10,851 nucleotides of DNA from Gemmatimonadota bacterium. Its GTDB lineage: Bacteria; Gemmatimonadota; Gemmatimonadetes; Gemmatimonadales; Gemmatimonadaceae. The stretch is from contig JAQBQC010000198.1 in the NCBI GenBank assembly GCA_028287205.1, positions 1 through 10,851 of the forward strand, given 5' to 3'. Position 1 is the first letter of the stretch. The number at the start of each line of letters is the position of its first letter. Made by a program: the position numbers and the translations under genes. Below are positions 8,532 through 10,851 of this stretch, piece by piece. Under the pieces are notes generated by a model. It was not told the DNA's origin and did not search any database. It worked only from the letters and a program-made list of their open reading frames with translations.

Positions 8532-9779
8532 ATGACGAGCGATGTGGCCGGGCTGGATCCACTGCTCGACGAAGCGCCGTGCGGCTTCGTGTCCTTTCTC
8601 GACGATGGGCACGTGCGCGTTGCGAACCGCACGCTGCTCGACATGCTCGGCTATTCCCGCGAAGAGCTGCTCGACAAGCACATCGAGTCCGTCCTCGCGG
8701 TGGGCAGCCGCATTTTCTACCAGACGCATTTTTTCCCGCTGCTCCGTCTGCACGGTCGTGCGAATGAGATCTTCCTGCTCTTGCGCGGAAAGAGTGGCGA
8801 GGATGTCGCGGTGCTCGCCAACGCAATTCGCCGCGAGCGCCGTGGCGAGTGGGTAACCGACGCCGTGCTGATGCGCGTGATCGAGCGGCGCAAGTTCGAG
8901 GATGCGTTGCTCGAGGCGAGACGCGTTGCCGAGGAGGCCACCGCCGCTGCCAACGTGCAGCGAGGCGAGACGGAGAACGCGAACGCGCTCCTGGAGCGAC
9001 AGGCGACGGAGCTCGCGGACACCCATTGGAAGCTGGTGATCCAGGCGCTCGAGCTGGACAAGCAACGCACGATCGCGGAGGATGCGAATCGCGCGAAGAG
9101 CGAATTCCTGGCGATGATGAGCCACGAGCTTCGTACTCCGCTCAACGCGATCGGCGGCTACGTGCAGCTGATGGAGATGGGCGTGCACGGGCCTGTCACG
9201 GCTGCGCAGACGGAGGCGCTGGGGCGCGTGACGCGGAGCCAGCAACATCTGCTCCGTCTCATCAACGATCTGCTCAATCTCGCGCGCATCGAGGCGGGGC
9301 GCGTTGACTACGATCTGCAGTCGATCTCGCTCAATGACATCGTGCTGGCGACGCTCCCGATGATCGAGCCGCAGATCGCCGCGAAAGGGCTGCGCTACGA
9401 CGTGGAGGTGCCGCTCACGCTGAAAGCGGCCGCCGACCGCGAGAAGCTCGAGCAGATCCTGCTGAATCTTCTCTCGAATGCGACGAAGTTCACGGAAAAC
9501 GGTGGAAGTCTGCGCATCGAGGCGACCGTTGCCCCGGAGAGCGAAGACTTCGTCGAGCTGAAGGTCGCCGACACCGGCGTCGGCATTCCGGCCGATCGAT
9601 TGGAGCACGTGTTCGAGCCGTTCGTGCAAGTGGAGAGCAGCCACGCCTCACGCGTGGAGGGAACGGGGCTGGGTCTTTCGATCAGCCGGGACATGGCGTG
9701 CGGAATGGGTGGTGACCTCACGGCGGAGAGCACGCTCGGCGTGGGGAGCACGTTCACGATCCGGCTGCGGCGAGGGTAG
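8532..9779 (+). CDS. Histidine kinase with RsbP-type PAS sensor domain
   Basis: 415 residues from ATG 8532. The PAS domain (about 8-118) contains DEAPCGF, ANRTLL, a FFPLL segment and VLANAI; the same short motifs occur at matching places in the PAS domain of B. subtilis RsbP as I recall it. A long charged coiled coil follows (about 120-190). HisKA has phospho-accepting His198 in EFLAMMSHELRTPLN. The ATPase domain has the N box NLLSNATKF (312-320), G1 DTGVGIP (347-353), F box FEPF (361-364) and G2 GTGLGLSI (377-384), all intact. There are no membrane helices, so it should be cytoplasmic. RsbP itself carries a PP2C phosphatase after its coiled coil; this protein carries a kinase instead. Start choice: ATG 8478 (overlapping the rsbQ-like gene) is possible, but ATG 8532 sits just before the PAS fold and shares MTSD and its DNA context with the next gene. 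Neither has a clear Shine-Dalgarno. There is no receiver domain; a separate response regulator is expected. Confidence 0.92.
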   Translation: MTSDVAGLDPLLDEAPCGFVSFLDDGHVRVANRTLLDMLGYSREELLDKHIESVLAVGSRIFYQTHFFPLLRLHGRANEIFLLLRGKSGEDVAVLANAIRRERRGEWVTDAVLMRVIERRKFEDALLEARRVAEEATAAANVQRGETENANALLERQATELADTHWKLVIQALELDKQRTIAEDANRAKSEFLAMMSHELRTPLNAIGGYVQLMEMGVHGPVTAAQTEALGRVTRSQQHLLRLINDLLNLARIEAGRVDYDLQSISLNDIVLATLPMIEPQIAAKGLRYDVEVPLTLKAAADREKLEQILLNLLSNATKFTENGGSLRIEATVAPESEDFVELKVADTGVGIPADRLEHVFEPFVQVESSHASRVEGTGLGLSISRDMACGMGGDLTAESTLGVGSTFTIRLRRG

Positions 9780-9873
9780 ATCTCCGCGCGTCGTCCCGCG
9801 GCCTCGCTATCAGGAAAATGCGCAGGCCGATTTCTTGCGCGGCTGTGGTCGCTCAATCAGTATTTGTCGAACA

Positions 9874-9887
9874 TTCACCCGGGGGAA
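9874..9887. promoter_or_regulatory. Near-perfect palindrome TTCaCCCGGGgGAA
   Basis: Seven-base arms with one mismatch and no spacer are centred 34 bp before the ATG at 9914, in the 134-bp gap between the kinase and the PAS-PAS-GAF gene. Position and symmetry would suit an operator. It could equally be chance in GC-rich DNA, and no promoter hexamers were recognised beside it. Confidence 0.25.
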
Positions 9888-9913
9888 CGACTGATCGCAT
9901 TCGCAGAGCCTGC

Positions 9914-9937
9914 ATGACGAGCGACCTCGCATTCTAG
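9914..9937 (+). other. Short ORF ATG-to-TAG; probable original start of the PAS-PAS-GAF gene, interrupted by an amber codon
   Basis: ATG 9914 encodes MTSDLAF and then meets TAG at 9935-9937, in the same frame as the long downstream sensor gene. Immediately after the TAG the frame continues LAPVGLAELTLAGRFTRCN, which aligns with the PAS start of the previous gene (DEAPCGFVSFLDDGHVRVAN). The 13 bases GCATGACGAGCGA are shared by both gene starts. The simplest reading is that 9914 is the ancestral start and one base change made the amber codon. CAG, GAG, TCG, TGG and TTG are all one substitution away. Alternatives are a sequencing error, or a genuine 7-codon leader coupled to a restart at TTG 9953. 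Confidence 0.6.
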
Positions 9938-9952
9938 CTCGCACCTGTCGGC

Positions 9953-10851
9953 TTGGCGGAGCTGACGCTCGCCGGGCGCTTCACTCGCTGCAACGCGCGC
10001 CTCTGCGCGATGCTCGGGCTGGACCGCGACACGCTGCTCACGTACGCGCTCGACGACCTGGCCTTCGTCGGCGAAACAGCCGCAGCGGATGCCGCTTTCG
10101 CCGAGCTTCGTTCCGGCACGTTAGCTACGTGCACGTGGGATCAGCGCCTCCGCTGCGCCAACGGCGCATCAGGATGGATCCAGGTCGCACTCTCGCTCGT
10201 GGTGGGCTCCGGTTCGGCGCCGTCGCACTTCGTCGGCGCATTTGCCGATGCTACGGAGCGCGTCGAGCTCCAGGAGGCCGAGCGCAATGCGCGCGCGCGG
10301 AACGCGGCGATGCTCGTGTCTGCGCTCGACTGCGTCATCACGATCGACCATCACGGCCGCATCCTCGAATTCAACGACGCAGCAGAGCGGACCTTCGGCC
10401 ATCACCGCGCCGACGTTCTGGGTGTGCCGATCGCCGACGTGATCGTACCGCCAGCGCTTCGCGACGCGCATCGAGCAGGCATGGCTCGCTACCTCGCCAC
10501 GGGCGACGCGAAGGTGCTCGGCCAGCGCCTCGAGCTGCCGGCGATCCGCGCCGACGGCACCGAGTTTCCGGTGGAGCTCGCGATCACGCGCGTTCCACTC
10601 CCCGGCGATCCGATATTCACCGCGTATCTGCGCGACCTCACGGAGCGAAAGGCGCGCGAGGCGCGCCAGCGCATTCTGGTCGACGCGAGCAAGCTGCTCG
10701 GCTCCTCACTCGACTACGAGAAGACGCTCCGCGCGCTCACCGACGTGGTGCTGCCGGCGCTCGCGGACTGGTACGTCGTGGATCTGCTCGAGAACGGGGC
10801 GCTGAAACGTCTCGTCGTCTCCCATCGGGATCCGCAGAAGTTGCAGCTCGC
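9953..10851 (+). CDS. PAS-PAS-GAF sensor protein, N-terminal part (3' end outside window)
   Basis: 299 complete codons are open from TTG 9953 to the right edge; the next in-frame ATG is at 10010, inside PAS1. PAS1 spans about 1-102 (AELTLAGRFTRCNARLCAMLG to FVGAFADATER). PAS2 spans ~114-233 and is a strong match: ALDCVITIDHHGRILEFNDA, IVPPALRDAHRAGMARYLATG, RADGTEFPVELAITR and the PAC end YLRDLTERK. A GAF domain begins at ~238 (ILVDASKLLGSSLDYEKTLRALTDVVLPALADWYVVDLLE) and is cut off. This N-terminal architecture usually leads to a histidine kinase or a SpoIIE/PP2C phosphatase, and the output cannot be seen. An in-frame amber codon at 9935-9937 separates the coding region from the better-looking start at 9914. 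The protein may therefore start at TTG 9953 with a shortened PAS1, or the gene may be damaged. No Shine-Dalgarno precedes the TTG. Orientation and proximity suggest a link with the RsbQ/kinase pair. Confidence 0.8.
   Translation, partial: MAELTLAGRFTRCNARLCAMLGLDRDTLLTYALDDLAFVGETAAADAAFAELRSGTLATCTWDQRLRCANGASGWIQVALSLVVGSGSAPSHFVGAFADATERVELQEAERNARARNAAMLVSALDCVITIDHHGRILEFNDAAERTFGHHRADVLGVPIADVIVPPALRDAHRAGMARYLATGDAKVLGQRLELPAIRADGTEFPVELAITRVPLPGDPIFTAYLRDLTERKAREARQRILVDASKLLGSSLDYEKTLRALTDVVLPALADWYVVDLLENGALKRLVVSHRDPQKLQL

Noticed and set aside
7385..8644. 419-codon open frame on the minus strand across the cyclophilin and rsbQ-like genes
   Set aside because: It crosses two well-supported genes and has no family features. 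Shadow frame.
8448..9644. 398-codon open frame on the minus strand opposite the PAS kinase
   Set aside because: No domain motifs; composition mirrors the kinase codons in reverse. Shadow frame.
9784..9801. CCGCG/CGCGG hairpin after the PAS kinase as a terminator
   Set aside because: Five-base stem, eight-base loop and no T-tract; expected by chance in DNA of this composition.

Overview
The window looks like chromosomal DNA from a high-GC Gram-negative bacterium. Acidobacteriota or Gemmatimonadota fit best, because it carries long orphan MacB/FtsX-type permeases of the 'ADOP' kind with a PadR gene in front, three multi-PAS sensor proteins, and short gene spacing. The phylum is an inference from gene content only. 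I see no tRNA, rRNA, CRISPR array or insertion sequence.

Layout. (1) 1-766 (+) is the C-terminal end of a MacB/FtsX-type permease cut by the window edge. (2) 809-2827 (-) is a triple-PAS sensor histidine kinase, convergent with gene 1. (3) 2828-3068 is a divergent control region holding a perfect inverted repeat, a mini-ORF overlapping the kinase start, and an 11-bp-period direct repeat before padR. (4) 3069-6819 (+) is a tightly packed operon: PadR repressor, 895-residue ADOP-type permease (ATGA overlap with padR), and a seven-helix DUF2306-like membrane protein 5-8 bp later. (5) 6946-7527 (+) is an exported cyclophilin. (6) 7670-9779 (+) is an RsbQ-type alpha/beta hydrolase followed by a PAS histidine kinase. 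(7) 9914/9953 to the right edge (+) is a PAS-PAS-GAF sensor protein cut by the window edge, with an in-frame amber codon just after its most natural start.

The most interesting part is 7670-9779. The hydrolase matches Bacillus subtilis RsbQ so closely that Ser96, Asp219 and His247 fall at the same residue numbers. The kinase next door begins with a PAS domain that shares several short motifs with RsbP, the normal RsbQ partner. RsbP ends in a PP2C phosphatase that controls the SigB partner-switching pathway; here the output is instead HisKA-HATPase_c. I infer that an RsbQ-PAS energy or small-molecule sensing front end has been connected to a two-component phosphorelay. The PAS-PAS-GAF protein that follows may belong to the same pathway. 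No response regulator, anti-sigma factor or antagonist gene is visible in the window.
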